Shown piece after piece: positions 34,541 to 45,241 of a stretch of DNA of 64,000 nt. Both the position numbers and the translations under genes were made by a program. The notes under the pieces are model-generated. The model had not been told where the DNA came from. It saw only the letters and a list, made by a program, of their open reading frames with translations, and did not search any database. Within the stretch, counting starts at the first letter, position 1; the number at the start of each line of letters is the position of its first letter. Source of the DNA: Congeria kusceri (lineage: Eukaryota; Mollusca; Bivalvia; Myida; Dreissenidae); contig CM051030.1 of the NCBI GenBank assembly GCA_027627225.1, positions 28,391,927 through 28,455,926 of the forward strand, in the 5' to 3' direction.

Positions 34541-34822
34541 TTTGTGACACATTGTTAGCTGCACTGGCCAAAGGCTAGCAAGCTTATGCCATGGCAGTTC
34601 GTCCGTCGATTGTGCGTGGATAAACTTTTCTTTATATGAAATCCCCTCTGAAACCATGAGGCAGACTATAATTATAGTATTATAGAAAAATCTTAAAACA
34701 ACATCGCCTAAACTCCTGGGTAGATTTTTACATAATTTCACAGAATTGTTCCTTGTGTGATCCTCTACTTAAATACTTTTGATTTGATTTGTTCAAAATA
34801 ATGAGCGCCAGCCGGTGTGCCT

Positions 34823-36025
34823 TTTTAGCTCGACTATTCGAAGAATATGTGAACTTTTCTACTACTCCCGGCGTCGGCGTCAGCGTCTGAATTTGGTTAA
34901 AGTTTTAATTCAAAAGTCTTGTAACTTCAAAACTGCATAAGTTATTCACTTGAAACTTGGAATATACAAACGCCAGTGTCAGGGGCAACATTCCCCATAA
35001 CTCTGTTTTGTATTTTGACCTAATTATGTCCCTTTTTCCCTTGATTTTCTGGTTAAACTTTTTATATTCCAAAGTTGTTTAACTTGAAAACTACATAAGT
35101 TATTCACTTGGAACTTGGAACTAACCTTTGTCATCAACTCCAGTATCAAGGGCAACATTCCATATATGTCTGTTTTGTATTTTGACAGAGTTATGCCCCT
35201 TTTTCACACAGATTTTCTGGAAAAGTTTATATTCAAAAGTTTTTAACTGCAATACTACAAAAGCTATTCACTTGAAACTTGGAATATACCTTTATCATCA
35301 AATCCAGTATCAGGGTGAACATTCTCCATAACTCTATTTTGCATTTTGACAGAGTTATGGCCCTTTTCCCCATAGATTTTCTGGTTAAAGTTTATATTCA
35401 AAAGTTTTGTAACTTAAAAACTGCATAAATTAATCACTTGAAACTTGGAACTTACCTTTGTCATGAACTCTAGTATCAGAGGCAACATTACCTATAACTC
35501 TATTTTGCATTTTGACATAGTTATGCCCACTTTTCACTTAGATTTTTTGATCAAAAGTTTGGTAACTTCAAAACTACATAATTTATTCACTTGAAACTTG
35601 GCACTTACCTTTGTCATCAACTCTAGTATCAGGGGCAAAATTATCCATAGCTCTGTTTTGTATTTTGACAGAGTTTTTCCCCTTTTTCACATCGATTTTC
35701 TGGTTAAAGTTTATATTCAAAAGTGTTGTAACTTCAAAACTACACAAGTTATTCACTTGAAACTCGGAACTAACGTTTGTCATCAAAAAACTATAGTATC
35801 AGGGGCAACATTACCCATAACTCTGTTTTGTATTTTGACAGAGTTAGCCCACTTTTTACATTGACTTTGTGGTTAAAGTTTTCTTACCAAAAATGTATAA
35901 ACTATACACGGCTTCACTTAAAAGTTTTGTATTTAAAATAAATTATGCCCCTTCTACTATCCAACATATTTACCAACTGAAATTCTTCTAATAGTTGAGT
36001 GCGCTGTCCTCTGACAGCTCTTGTT
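34823..36025 (+). mobile_element. Tandem-core element, class II ends (family B, copy 2)
   Basis: It starts TTTTAGCTCGACTATTCGAA. It has about seven units with TTGTAACTTCAAAACTACA and TTTTGACAGAGTTATG, and ends AATAGTTGAGTGC, the hairpin GCTGTC-CTCT-GACAGC and TCTTGTT (36025). It is a complete copy not interrupted by others. A 5' fragment of another element (34545-34822, containing AAACTCCTGGGTAGATTTTT) precedes it. Confidence 0.75.
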
Positions 36026-36029
36026 TGTG

Positions 36030-36275
36030 CCCCTGTCATCTTAAAGCGGAAGTTATATACTATATAGTTAATGTCCCATCCGTCATGATTCCGTACGAGG
36101 TTAACTAGATTTTACTGTTTCGTTTACCACCAGCACCGCTTACTACAACACTACACCCAATCAAACCACATCACCCAACCTCACCTTTACCCTGAACTAA
36201 TTTGGACTAATAACTCTAATAGGCTGTCCAGCACTAAGCGGGGGCATCTGTGTTTATCAAGCACAACGTCTTGCT
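36030..36275 (+). repeat. Family L fragment
   Basis: GTTAACTAGATTTTACTGTT, CCAGCACCGCTTACTACAAC and the 3' end GCGGGGGCATCTGTG, the hairpin TGTGTTTATCAAGCACA and ACGTCTTGCTT match 25759-26219. Confidence 0.6.
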
Positions 36276-36371
36276 TCTTGAATTGCTCATCAAGGTCCTT
36301 TCCCTTCTGACGCTCCTTACTTAAGAAACCAGTGGAGCGATACTGGCACTATTGTGCCACTTGTTACATGT

Positions 36372-39075
36372 TATTAGCTCACCTCAGCACGAAGTGCTCA
36401 AGGGTGAGCTATTGTGGTCAGTCTGTGACCGTCGCCCGTCGTCATCATTTTACTTCAAACAACTTCTCTGAAACCACTGGGCGGATTTTAACCAAACTTG
36501 GCAGGAATGTTCCTGGGATGGTCCTTTACCAAATTTCTTCAATTTAGTAAAATATACTGAAAGCTCTGGTTGCCATGGCAACCAAAAGGTCTGGTTGGAT
36601 TTGAAAATTGGTTTTCACAGAAATGCTCCTTGGGTGACCCTCTACCAAACCCCTTCAAAATATTTTGATTCGTTAAAAAACATGGCTGCCAGGGGGCGGG
36701 GCAGTTTTCCTTATATGGCTCTATTGACAATCTTCTTGTCTAAAACCACTGGTTAGATTTCAAAATAATTGCAGGGAAATGTTCCTTGGGTGACCCTCTA
36801 CCAAATTCCTTGAAATCAGTTGATTCATTAAAATACGTGGCCGCCAGGGGGCGGGGCAGTTTTCCCTATATGGCTATATCGAAAACTTAAATAAAAATTA
36901 TTGTCTGAAACCACTGGCTGAATTTTAAAATAATTTCACAGTTATGCTCCTTGGGTGACCCTCTACCAAATTCCTTGAAATTATTTTGATTCGTTAAAAA
37001 ACATGGCCACCAGGGCGCGGGGCAGTTTTCCTTATTCGGCTATATTGAAAACTTTAAAAATCTTCTAGTCTGAACCCACTGGCTGAGTTTCAAAATAATT
37101 TCAAAGAAATGTTCCTTGGGCGACCCTCTACCAAATTCCTTGAAATAATTTTGATTTGTTAAAAAACATGACCGCCAGGGTGCGGGGCAGTTTTCCTTAT
37201 AAATCTATATTGAAAACTTTGAAAATATTCTTGTTTGAAACCAGTGGCTGGATTCAAAATAATTTCACAGAAGTGTTCCTTGGATGCTCTTCTACCAAAT
37301 TACTTGAACTCATTTTGATTCGTGAACAAACATATCAGCCATGGGGCAGGGCAGTTTTTCTTATATGGCTATATTGAAAACTTTCAAAGTCTTATTGTCC
37401 GAAACCACTGGTTGGATTTTGAAATAATTTCATACAAATGTTCTTTGGGTGACCTTCTACCAAATTTCTTCAAATCAGTTTGTTTCGTTAAAAAATCATG
37501 GCCGCCATGGGTTGGACAGTTTTCCTTTTATGACTTTATTGAAACTTTGAAAATCTTGTAATGCATTGCATGATATTGGAATCATTCTATAGTTACTAAA
37601 AATGATGCTGTATAGATGGGTAAATTTGGTAAGGATTATTCCATGAAATTTTATTAAACCAATATAAATTCTTTGTATAAACGAATGGCTAATAAATAAT
37701 TAAAACGACATTTGTAATTCATTTTGCTGCTGTAAAGTAGTATGAACTTACAGTTACTTTTAACAAATTGCCAATTTATCAGTCTGAATTCAGTTAAATC
37801 TTATTTGACATCAACCTTAATCAAGTCAGCTGTTTATAAATGTTGCCAACAAGACATGGGTTAAAAATTGCAAAAGCTGTTGTTAAGGTTGCTTACGATA
37901 TTGTGATTTTGGCATTGTTGAAGATGATGATAATGATGGTGATGATGAAGGCATGAACATAAACAACAACCCATATTTGAATAATATTTGAATACTCAAA
38001 TTTAATATTCCCAATTCTTAAGGTAATAATGATATTGTTCTACAGAAAAATCACATCAGAGAGAAACACACTAACCACAGCAACTGCTTACTGGAATCTT
38101 ATTTGACCTCCTATCTTATTTACATGTACTAGTATTGCATAACATTTCCAGCTGACCCAATTTTGATTCGATAACAAGTCGTCTGGGGGTGATGGCCATA
38201 TGGGACAGAACCCTAGCGCAAAGGGATAAAAATGAACTATACAAACACCCAACGAAATAAGACTGATTTGTTATCAGTTTCCTAAACAATTCAGTAAACT
38301 GTACTGAAAATAACAATTGTTGTTGCACCTTTCTTCCTTATTGCATGCACATGATTCATAAATACTGGGTTCTGTTTTGGAAAGGTTCTGCTGCAGAGAA
38401 ATATTTCCAAATTTTAACAAGTTAGTAATGTGCCTAGAAATGAATATTTATCATTTATATGTCACTGACATTAACAGAGAATTTTCCTTCTATGGCTTTA
38501 TTGAAAACTTTCCATATATGGCTATATTGAAATTTTCGAAATCTTCTTGTCTGAAACTACTGGCTGGATTTCAAACTAATTTCACAGAAATGTCCCTTGC
38601 GTGACCAACAACTAAATTCCTTGAAATCATTTTGTTTTGTTAAAAATCATAGCCTTCAGGGTAGGGGCAGTTTTCCTTCTATGGCTATATTGAAAATTTC
38701 CAAACTGTCTTGTCTGAAGCCACTGTTTGTATTTAAAAATCCTTGGGTGACTCTCTACCCAAATCATTCTAATTTCCGTATATTAATTCATAAAACAATA
38801 TGGCAACTAGTAGGTGTGGAAGTTTGAGTGTATCTGACTATGTGGACAATTTTCACAATCCTGTCAGAACCCGTTGACCGAATTTCAAAGTAATTACACA
38901 GAAAGGTTCCTAGTGTGACCCTCTACCAAATTCCTTCTAATAAGTTTGATTTGTTAAAGAATATGGCTCCCAGGGCTTGGGGATATTTGACCGTATATGG
39001 CCATCTAGGCATCTTTAAAAATCATTTTGTCAGAAACCATTTGCTGGATTTTGAACTATTTTCAAAGTAATGTTC
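36372..39075 (+). mobile_element. Family G element (copy 4), broken into parts
   Basis: The 5' end is TTAGCTCACCTCAGCACG with a GAAGTGCTC hairpin. G units run to about 37562 and again from about 38461 to 39075. The unrelated stretch 37563-38460 between them contains no recognised gene. A matching class I 3' end (TTCAGGTGAGCGACATAGGG, CCATCTTGGCCCTCTTG) lies at 41387-41420, after a LINE and a family M element. The outer element may therefore span 36372-41421. Confidence 0.55.
37563..38460. other. Spacer, no gene recognised
   Basis: AT-rich. A short (GATGAT) tract lies at about 37922-37950. The 70-codon minus-strand frame at 38116-38328 is unsupported. Confidence 0.35.
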
Positions 39076-39086
39076 CTTAAATTACA

Positions 39087-39942
39087 TATCTTACTGGTGT
39101 AAGGTATTGCAAAGTGATAATGTTATTATTTCATCATTGTATCGTCGAGGTTTAGACGATTGTAAATTAGGCCACTCGAACTGGGCGTCCTCTGTGAAGA
39201 AACTTTTAGATGATTTTGGTTTTTCGGATGTATTTTTGTATCCCGAAAGTATCCATGGTTCTTTTCCATTAATTTTCAAACAACGTGTAATTGACAACTT
39301 TATCCAAGAATGGCATGGTTCATTACAACGTAGTTCAGTTCTGTTGGATTACGTTTATTACAAAAATAATTTTGTATACGAATGTTATCTTGATATATTG
39401 CCTGCTAGTCTCAGGAAATTTTTTACACGTTTTAGAATTTGTGCTCATTCGTCAAGAATTCATACAGGCCGCTATGGCTCAAATAATAAACCAACAAATG
39501 AAAGGCACTGTCTCTGCTGCGGAAGGCGTGATTTAGAAGATGTGTACCATTTTATATGCATTTGTCCATGTTACTCAACAGTAAGGCGACGATTTCTTGA
39601 TAAACGATTTTACGATAGACCATCTGTGTATAAGTTCAATTCATTATTGGGATCAGTTAACTCTGATGTTGATAATAGTGTTGCCAAATATATTAAATAT
39701 GCCTTAGAAATTAGACAATCTATTCATGTATAATATACATGTACATCACTCTCCATGCGTTTGCAACTTATGTTATGTTATACTGCAATTAATTCGTTTC
39801 GTTTTGAATTTGCATATATTTCACAATTTTTAGAACAAATTCCGAATGCATTGACCGCGTATAGAATGTATATGTGTTCGTTTTTTCTAGTTCATGTACT
39901 TTGTACTAATCTTGAATAAAACTCTTGCCTCTCTTGTCTTGT
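39087..39942 (+). mobile_element. 5'-truncated LINE with target-site duplication
   Basis: The insert is bounded by an 11-bp direct repeat CTTAAATTACA at 39076-39086 and 39943-39953. It contains the last part of a reverse-transcriptase ORF, a short 3' UTR, GAATAAAACTC, and a TCTTG-type tail (CTCTTGTCTTGTCTT) instead of a long poly(A). It landed in or beside a family G unit (AAGTAATGTTCCTT). Severe 5' truncation with target duplication is the signature of target-primed reverse transcription. Confidence 0.85.
39089..39733 (+). pseudogene. LINE ORF2 C-terminal fragment (post-RT, CCHC-like domain)
   Basis: The frame is open from the truncation point (SYWCKVLQSDNV) to TAA at 39731-39733, about 214 residues. 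Features in order: NWASSVKKLLDDFGF, a motif of the region after the RT domain; SSRIHTGRYG; then a zinc-binding-like CLCCGRRDLEDVYHFICICP with C-x2-C...H-x3/4-C spacing; then FNSLLGS and a KYIKYALEIRQ terminus. These are typical of CR1/L2/Jockey-type non-LTR ORF2 C-ends. The catalytic RT and endonuclease parts are missing. The frame is intact, so the insertion is probably young. The exact clade cannot be fixed from this part. Confidence 0.8.
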
Positions 39943-39989
39943 CTTAAATTACACAACTATAAGTTTATTTAGCGAGGCTTAGAAAACCT

Positions 39990-40055
39990 TAATCACAAGC
40001 CTTGGCGAGTGGTTAAGGTATTTGTGCTGAGCAAATAAAGTTATATGTTCTGAAC
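39990..40055 (+). repeat. tRNA-like fragment
   Basis: CTTGGCGAGTGGTTAAGG matches the A-box/D-arm of a class II tRNA, but no valid anticodon arm or B-box follows. A SINE head or chance is possible. Confidence 0.3.
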
Positions 40056-40282
40056 ATTTACCTTGTATTCAATTATCTTGTCATTTTCTGTCTTTATGTT
40101 CAAAATAAACTAAAGAATATCACTGAATAACGCGATAAACATCAAATGACGTCACACAAATAAACAAACTGACATCAATATAATGCACGTGTTTTCTGTA
40201 TTCAACAAGGTGAAAATACAGCTAAGTTAATCCCACGGGGTGTTATTTCGTCAACACAGGCATAATGATGGGATAAAAATCA

Positions 40283-41231
40283 TTTTACCCCCACAAACCA
40301 AGTTTAGGGGAGGGTATATAGGAGTCAGCTTGTCGGTCCGTCGGTCTGTTGGTTTTTGGTTTCCGGATGATAACTCAAGAAAGGCTTGACTTATTCAAAT
40401 AATTTTTGGTACACATGTGTAACATCATAGAATACAGGTCAAGTTCGATGTTGGTTACAAACCACTAAATTTCGACAGTTATGGCCCCTTTTCGACTTAA
40501 AATTCCCTAAAAACATGGTTTCCGGATGATAACTCAAGAAAGGCTTGACATATTCAAATAATTTTTGGTACACATGTGTAACATCATAGAATACAGGTCA
40601 AAGTTGATGTTGGTTATAAAAAACTTAATTTTGACAGAGTTATGGCCCCTTTTCGACTTAAAATTCCCTAAAAACACGATTTACAGACGATTACTCAAGA
40701 ATGGCTTGATGTATTCAAATAATTCTTGGTAGCATCATAAAATACGGGTCAGGTTCTACTTTTGTTACAAACCACTAAATTGAGTCATGGCCCTTTATTT
40801 GACATAAATTCCCTAAAAACATGGTTTCCTGGCGATAACTCAACAATGGCTTGACATATTTATATAATTATTGGTACACATGTGTAGCATCATAAAATAC
40901 AGGTTAAGCTTGACTTTGGTTACAAACCACTTAATTTTGACACAGTTTTATGGCCCCACTTTTTAACTTAAATTTCCGAAATACATGGACAATTACTCAT
41001 GAGAGGCTTAACATATTTAAATTATTTTAAAGATCAAGTTCAACTTTGGTTACAAACCACTAAATGTTGACAGAGTTATGGCTATTGAAATTAAATTTTT
41101 CCAAATACACTTTTGACCATTCACAAATTTAAGCATTCTCTCTCTGTCCATTTCTTTCGAATGAATGCCAAAGTGTTGTGACAAGGCCATATTGTGGGGG
41201 TATATCCGTCACTCATGTGACAATTCTAGTT
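40283..41231 (+). mobile_element. Tandem-core element, CCCCCACAA terminus class (family M)
   Basis: It starts TTTTACCCCCACAAACC. The core has about 165-bp units: GGTTTCCGGATGATAACTCA, AGAAAGGCTTGACATATTCA, TGGTACACATGTGTAACATC and GACAGAGTTATGGCCCC. Near the 3' end TTGTGGGGGTATA inverts the 5' terminus, then the hairpin GTCAC-TCAT-GTGAC (41208-41221) and AATTCTAGTT. The same architecture with independent ends. Confidence 0.7.
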
Positions 41232-41421
41232 GTGATCTGTTTCAAAACCAGGTTGCCAGGAGGCGGGGCAGTTTGACCATATATGGCTATGGGTGTCAGG
41301 TGTCATTCATTTGTGTCAACATTTAACTTCAAACATCTATGTACCCGCTATTCAATTTTAAAAAGCCATTATGATGCCTAAAATTCAGGTGAGCGACATA
41401 GGGCCATCTTGGCCCTCTTGC
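41232..41421 (+). repeat. Family G last unit and class I 3' end
   Basis: CCAGGTTGCCAGGAGGCGGG, then TTCAGGTGAGCGACATAGGG and CCATCTTGGCCCTCTTG. It probably closes the element begun at 36372. Confidence 0.6.
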
Positions 41422-41567
41422 ATTGATATTAGATTGCTGTTGTTCAAGCTTTTGTATGTAAACGATTAATATATTAATGAACCTTCGTCACTCTTTGTGT
41501 ATTACATGTCACCTTATTGGTCTAATAAAATAAAATATATTTACTGTGTATTCCTTACATTGATTAT

Positions 41568-42425
41568 GTTTAGCTCACCTGAGCACATCAGCTTTTGTGA
41601 TCGCCTTTTGTCCGTCGTTCAGCTTCAAATTTACCTTGTTAACACTGTAATGGCCACATTTATTGCCAAATCTTCATGAAACTTGCTCAGAACATTTGTT
41701 CCAATGATTTCTCGGACGAGTACGAAATTGGGTCACGTGGGATCAAAAACTAGGTAACCAGGCCAAATTGAATAAAAAGCTTTTGAACAATCCAGAGGCC
41801 ACATTTATAGCCCAATCGTTATGAAACTGGCTCAGAACATTTGTCCCAAGGATATCTCGGATGAGTTCGAAACTTGGTCATTTGGGTCAAAAACTGGGTC
41901 ACCAGGCCAAATTGAAAAAAAAGTCTTTGAACCGTCTAGATGCCATATTTGTAGCCCAATCATCATGAAATCTGCTCAGAATATTTGACCCAATGATATC
42001 TCGGATGAGTTCAAAACGGGGTTACATGGGGTCAAAAACTAGGTAAGGAGGGAAATTGAAGAAAAGGCGTGTGAACACTCTTCATGGATTTGGAGGGACA
42101 TCAAATTCCCATTGAATTATTTAAAGTTGTTTATTTTGAATGTCATCCATTTCGAAACATAGCTATTACAATACCATTAATTTTCGGTTGTGTTGTACAC
42201 ATTGATCGATCATTTCGCAACCTCTTGGATCAATTCGTTATCATTTCATCTGATCAACTACATGTGTGCTTCACTGACAATATGATGAAGGAAATTCACG
42301 ACGGTTGTCGTGATTTCATGCGATCAACTAATAGTGTTCCTTACTGATCATATAACGAAGAAAAATCGTTACCCTTAGCGTGATACAGACTTCATATATT
42401 TAGCTCATTTTTGGCCCTCCTGTGT
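41568..42425 (+). mobile_element. Tandem-core element, class I 5' end (family N)
   Basis: It starts TGTTTAGCTCACCTGAGCAC. Units of about 145 bp carry AGGCCACATTTATAGCCCAA, TCTTCATGAAACTTGCTCAG and GGTCAAAAACTGGGTCACCA. The 3' end is degraded (TTTTTGGCCCTCCTGTGTT). The 87-codon frame at 42084-42347 lies in the decayed part and is not credited. Confidence 0.6.
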
Positions 42426-42451
42426 TCAGTCTTGACCTTTATTTAAGAAAT

Positions 42452-42565
42452 AATATTTGTTGTCGAATTACCCAAGGTGATGCGTAGGAATAAAGTCGAA
42501 GCACGAGTGTTTTGATAACACGCATCTATACTCCTCACTGTGTGTTATTCGACAACAAATTAATT
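42452..42565. repeat. Foldback element, about 114 bp
   Basis: AATATTTGTTGTCGAATTAC pairs with GTTATTCGACAACAAATTAA. Interior inverted pairs include GATGCG/CGCATC and CACGAGTG/CACT. Confidence 0.65.
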
Positions 42566-43613
42566 ATGAAAAATAGTATTTTGATTCGAACACGATCTTA
42601 TATAGTGTTATGTCGGGTAATATCGACACCTAAAGACGAAAAACTGATTTTGTCTTTCTGTGTCGATAGTACTCGGTAAGAAAATCCACAACGTAGTGTG
42701 TAGCCGTTTTACTTCAGAGAACCCAACCCATTTAAATTTGAATAAAATCCAAAACGTTCATCAATCTGATCTATTTCGAGAAATAACATGAAGTCCTATT
42801 ACACTGCTTTAAAGATTAAAAAAATATTAAATTGAAAATATTACATATAATAGTGTTTTGAGGCAAGAATTTAGACAGGAAAAAATGTACTTGGGTACAT
42901 CTAAAAAACATGATTTTAACTCGGAATTAAGCATAGCTTTGAGTGTTAATAGGCAAAGCAGATATAATATATAAATCAGAAGTGAAAACAATCTTCATTT
43001 ACATTCTAAATGTTATAGAATAGGTTTTTAATCTGTTTCGAACATTTTTTTTTTTAAGTTTCTGCATTTTTGGGGGTAAAATCCATATAAATGTAGCATT
43101 TCAGATGCCATTTGACCCCAGAAATTGGTTTGTTTACATAGCAATCAACAGATTTGATCTCCTGTAATACAAGAAAAAAAGAATTTGACCCCAAAATGTC
43201 AATGCCAGATATTAATTAACAGTCTTCTGTCACACCGGAATCTGTGGATGAGGTCAGCCACTTGCAATCTTCAATCTATCTCGGGTACTCTCTGCTGTGT
43301 AATCTGTGAAAATGAAAAGGTATTCTGTGCATGTTTACTCAATATTGTGATTACTAGTTTAAGTTAGATATAATAGGTGTACATTTACACTAGTTAACAA
43401 AGCTTTTTTTCATTGCGATAAGGCTAGTCGCTATGCCGGCTTCACATTGTCGAGTTCACGTGCGAAAAGTTTAGTTCAAAAAGAGGTTTGAGAGTCCCAA
43501 CAAGGGTTAAACTCATGCTTTTCCCACTGGTGTTGATGACAAGTATGCGAGGTTGGAAAAGAAGTAATTAAATAGTAGAATACATGACAATAATCACGTA
43601 CTAACCTTCGAAG
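42566..43613. other. Region upstream of locus 2, one doubtful exon
   Basis: A possible exon starts after TTAATTAACAG at 43220 and ends before GTATTC at about 43318 (one frame reads HRNLWMRSATCNLQ...CCVICENEK). It lacks a phase or domain check. Otherwise AT-rich. Confidence 0.25.
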
Positions 43614-43783
43614 ATACCGATGGTATGGACACGATATCTGCAGTTGTGGAAGCGGCAGTCCCAAGACGGATACATACAATGGCGGAATTATCAGCGGTGC
43701 GGTTGCAGGAATAATTGGCGTTGTTACAATAGCCGTCGTCATTTATATATGTCGTAATTACCATTTAAAAATTACCAGGAAAG
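43614..43783 (+). CDS. Receptor locus 2, transmembrane exon
   Basis: The frame runs CSCGSGSPKTDTYNGG, then a hydrophobic helix (IISGAVAGIIGVVTIAVVIY) with a GxxxG motif and the stop-transfer CRNYHLKITRK. The donor GTACGG is at 43784, phase 1. Two acceptors are possible: TTCGAAG (exon from 43614) or ATATCTGCAG (exon from 43644); I cannot choose. The Cys/Gly-rich residues before the helix would be membrane-proximal ectodomain. The layout resembles scavenger/MEGF-type, C-type-lectin or Ig receptors of molluscs, but no ectodomain fold is visible. Confidence 0.7.
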
Positions 43784-44331
43784 GTACGGAGTACGCTATA
43801 GATATGTTATGTAAGATTCCTAAATGATCATTGTGCAGTGTAGTGTGCATACATGTATGGATATTAATGTATGCCTGTGTTTATTACAATAAATCAGCAC
43901 CCAGAACAAAATGCTCATTATAATTGCGAAAAGCAATAATTCGACAATGAAGGCACGATGATACAGTATGTTTTAAAATGCACTTATGTAGAATTATAAT
44001 ACTATTTAATAGGCATGTACTTCCGGTGCAAATTGCTTTCACATACTACGGCAGCATAATGTTTATCCTTATATTTGTTTAAAGCTTTAACCACAATTAA
44101 CGGTGGAATTTGAATTAGAATTATTCCATGCAATAATAATAAGGATCTTGATTACACGATAATAATATATGTTCATATAGTTATATTTACTCAAATGCGC
44201 GAAACATTTGTGTAATATAACCTTCGTTGCGTTGGGTTTGTATTTCTACTATTGACCCATTATGTTTCACCACGGTGTAGTGTTTATTTAGTTTTTAATT
44301 AATTGTCATTGTGCTTTATGTTATTTTCTAG

Positions 44332-44388
44332 GTTTGCCTTCCGAAGCAATTTATGAAGGAACTAGCAATAGAGAATTGCATGGAAACC
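44332..44388 (+). CDS. Receptor locus 2, tail exon (YEGT)
   Basis: 57 bases between TTTTCTAG and GTAAGTCC, phase 1 to phase 1. It continues the frame as GLPSEAIYEGTSNRELHGN with one tyrosine motif, IYEGT. It is symmetric and hence skippable. Confidence 0.75.
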
Positions 44389-44519
44389 GTAAGTCCTCTT
44401 AGTAAAGTGTGTTTATTTATTATTAAAATAAAATTAATTACTGTATTGGTAGTTTCAATAGTTTGGTTACTAGTAAGAGATGCCGGATTAATATGTATTA
44501 TACACATTTTGCTTTGCAG

Positions 44520-44550
44520 AGATTTATGAAGGACTGTCTGATCCTAGCCG
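44520..44550 (+). CDS. Receptor locus 2, tail micro-exon (YEGL)
   Basis: 31 bases between TGCTTTGCAG and GTAAGATT, phase 1 to phase 2. It reads QIYEGLSDPSR. IYEGL is a YxxL motif and repeats the IYEGT(S) of the previous exon, so the two exons may be duplicates. Confidence 0.75.
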
Positions 44551-44710
44551 GTAAGATTTAAATTATGATTATTTTCCAGTATAATGCAATAAAAAATATG
44601 TGGACGCAACAAGGTGTTGAATATATGCATTTTCGTATTTGATTCTGACAATGTAAAGTTCAAAGCGTGTATTGTGCTTTTATCAACCCAATGTGTCTTT
44701 ATACTATTAG

Positions 44711-44787
44711 GAATCAAAATGAAACTTCAGCTAGCAACTACGATAATAAATCAGTGCTCGAACAACCCCCACAGTACGAATTACTAA
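44711..44787 (+). CDS. Receptor locus 2, tail exon (YDNK, YELL)
   Basis: 77 bases between ATACTATTAG and GTGAGTAT, phase 2 to phase 1. It reads NQNETSASNYDNKSVLEQ then PPQYELLN. It contains a pYxN (Grb2-type) site, a short proline stretch and a YxxL motif. Confidence 0.75.
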
Positions 44788-45075
44788 GTGAGTATTGATT
44801 TGTCTTGTAAAGAAATTGACGTGAACACTGTTTGTCAAATGGACATTGGTTGTGGTTAACTGACTTATTTATATAAGCCATAATGCTTCTTTCTTTGTGG
44901 TTTGTTTATTTTTCAGATGTTTGTTTCTTGTATAATGTTAGAACTGAACGCAATCTAATTGTCTACATCGTGTGTTGTATACACTACATCATGCTAGAAG
45001 CGTTGTAACGCTTAAATGGCTATACATTTTGTTGTTGTTGTTCTTATTCAACTAGTTGTATACACTTTTTTTCAG

Positions 45076-45088
45076 ACAACCAGCGGAG
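45076..45088 (+). CDS. Receptor locus 2, 13-base micro-exon
   Basis: 13 bases between TTTTTTTCAG and GTGAGAAC, phase 1 to phase 2, giving NQR plus part of a Ser codon. It is supported only by its strong splice sites and by keeping the frame to the next exon. Confidence 0.55.
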
Positions 45089-45241
45089 GTGAGAACTGAA
45101 TTTATATACTTAGTAGTTATATGCAAACATTGGTAAATAACACCTTTTTGTATTAATGAAACAATATACATGTAATTCATTTCTGTCTAATGCACGTCTA
45201 TTTTTGAACGGCACAACAGGTCACACTAACATTATACAGCA

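Noticed and set aside
42084..42347. 87-codon frame MDLEGHQIPIELFK...
   Set aside because: It lies in the decayed end of a family N element, with a repeated CATGTGATCAAC-type segment inside; no domain or splice support.
43185..43367. Cys-containing frame possibly forming an exon of locus 2
   Set aside because: The acceptor is plausible, but no phase link to 43614 or recognisable fold could be shown; left as a weak note only.
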